Source: Acanthochlamys bracteata
Taxonomy: Eukaryota > Streptophyta > Magnoliopsida > Pandanales > Velloziaceae
Direction of reading: 5' to 3'
Assembly: GCA_019914995.1 (NCBI GenBank)
Contig: CM034128.1
Location: 6,884,501 to 6,948,500 of the forward strand
Length of the DNA stretch: 64,000 bases
Every line of letters begins with the position of its first letter. The first letter of the stretch is position 1. The position numbers and the translations under genes are program-made. Under the pieces are notes generated by a model. That model was given only the letters and a program-made list of their open reading frames with translations. It did not search any database and was not told the origin of the DNA. Shown here in pieces: positions 63,578-64,000 of this stretch.

Positions 63578-63862
63578 GGTTTAGGAATTTCTAAAATAAA
63601 ACAATAAAACACATGAGCTACACGTAGTTGAAATGCAGGGATACACGAGCCCGTGTCTCAAAACAGTTTCTGGTGCTTTGCTTACGGTCAGTGCATGCTG
63701 GTTGGCTTTAATCGAAGCTGGCCTTTTGTTCGAAGTCCTTGTAAGTTATAAGAAGACCTTTTGTTTTAACAGAAAGAACCAAGAGCCAAAAGTAGAGCAA
63801 TCTTTCAAATATTAGTCTCTCCGCAACACTTGGTCCAATCCTGAGCGGTCTTGTATCAATAG

Positions 63863-64000
63863 GACTTGCTAGCACTTACACTTGTCGCATGTATATACTT
63901 TTTTTAATTAATTCTAGCACGTATTGAAAATATCCGAAGTTTTCCTATTTCCAATTATTTTAGTTTATTGGTCATTTCACTCATTTGATTCATTTCGTTC
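63863..64000. other. Sequence beyond the duplication
   Basis: Short AT-rich end of the window. Nothing recognised. Confidence 0.4.

Larger units (their letters stand above)
62186..63592. repeat. Near-identical block, right copy (probable gene-conversion tract)
   Basis: Partner of 54275-55680; one base longer because of the intact GGG in exon 2. Confidence 0.85.
61250..63862. repeat. Segmental duplication, right copy
   Basis: Paralogue of 50685-55975 without the two transposon insertions; it serves as the empty-site reference for both. Collinear flanks continue to the ccgcaacactt phrase near 63822 (55938 in the left copy). Confidence 0.9.

Overview
The window is nuclear DNA from a flowering plant. 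The evidence is spliced genes with plant-specific family members (STAY-GREEN Mg-dechelatase, GAUT1, GT64/EPC1, phytosulfokine), long AT-rich introns, and intergenic space filled with Ty3/gypsy remnants and small TIR elements. I cannot resolve the species. No prokaryotic signatures, CRISPR array, rRNA or tRNA gene was found.

Layout, left to right. (1) 0.6-7.3 kb, minus: the beta subunit of general transcription factor TFIIF, 6 exons, with a 4.25-kb first intron that appears to use a GC donor. (2) 7.3-12.5 kb: intergenic, with a degenerate 'ACGACC' low-complexity tract and a 628-bp TIR element. (3) 12.53-13.14 kb, plus: a two-exon phytosulfokine precursor with the exact YIYTQ peptide, a gene too short and too split to show as a long ORF. 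(4) 14.3-18 kb, plus: a decayed Ty3/gypsy element. (5) 19.86-25.83 kb, minus: a complete 10-exon GAUT1-type homogalacturonan galacturonosyltransferase (692 aa by my splice model). (6) 26-43 kb: gene-poor, with a second decayed gypsy element (minus), several Tourist-like MITEs with TAA/TTA target duplications, a second copy of the 628-bp TIR element, and a frameshifted fragment of a URT1-like uridylyltransferase. (7) 43.32-48.22 kb, plus: a five-exon GT64 glycosyltransferase of the EPC1/GMT1 type (334 aa). (8) 50.7-63.9 kb: a duplicated segment carrying two STAY-GREEN genes on the minus strand. The right copy is intact (276 aa). The left copy is identical over about 1.4 kb except for one missing base that destroys its reading frame.

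The most interesting biology is in the STAY-GREEN duplication. A 1.4-kb block with no visible difference except one base (exons, introns, TATA and leader) sits inside flanks that have clearly diverged, which is what a recent gene-conversion tract looks like. The right copy also serves as an 'empty site' control, showing that a 2.44-kb PIF/Harbinger-type element and a 233-bp MITE inserted into the left copy. A second notable spot is intron 1 of the GT64 gene, where a local tandem duplication has copied the 3' splice junction and created a decoy acceptor.

The genes are ordinary independent plant loci, not a pathway cluster. Two of them (GAUT1 and EPC1/GMT1) are Golgi type II glycosyltransferases, which looks coincidental. 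All exon boundaries were derived by hand from splice consensus, reading phase and family similarity recalled from memory. No alignment or database search was run.
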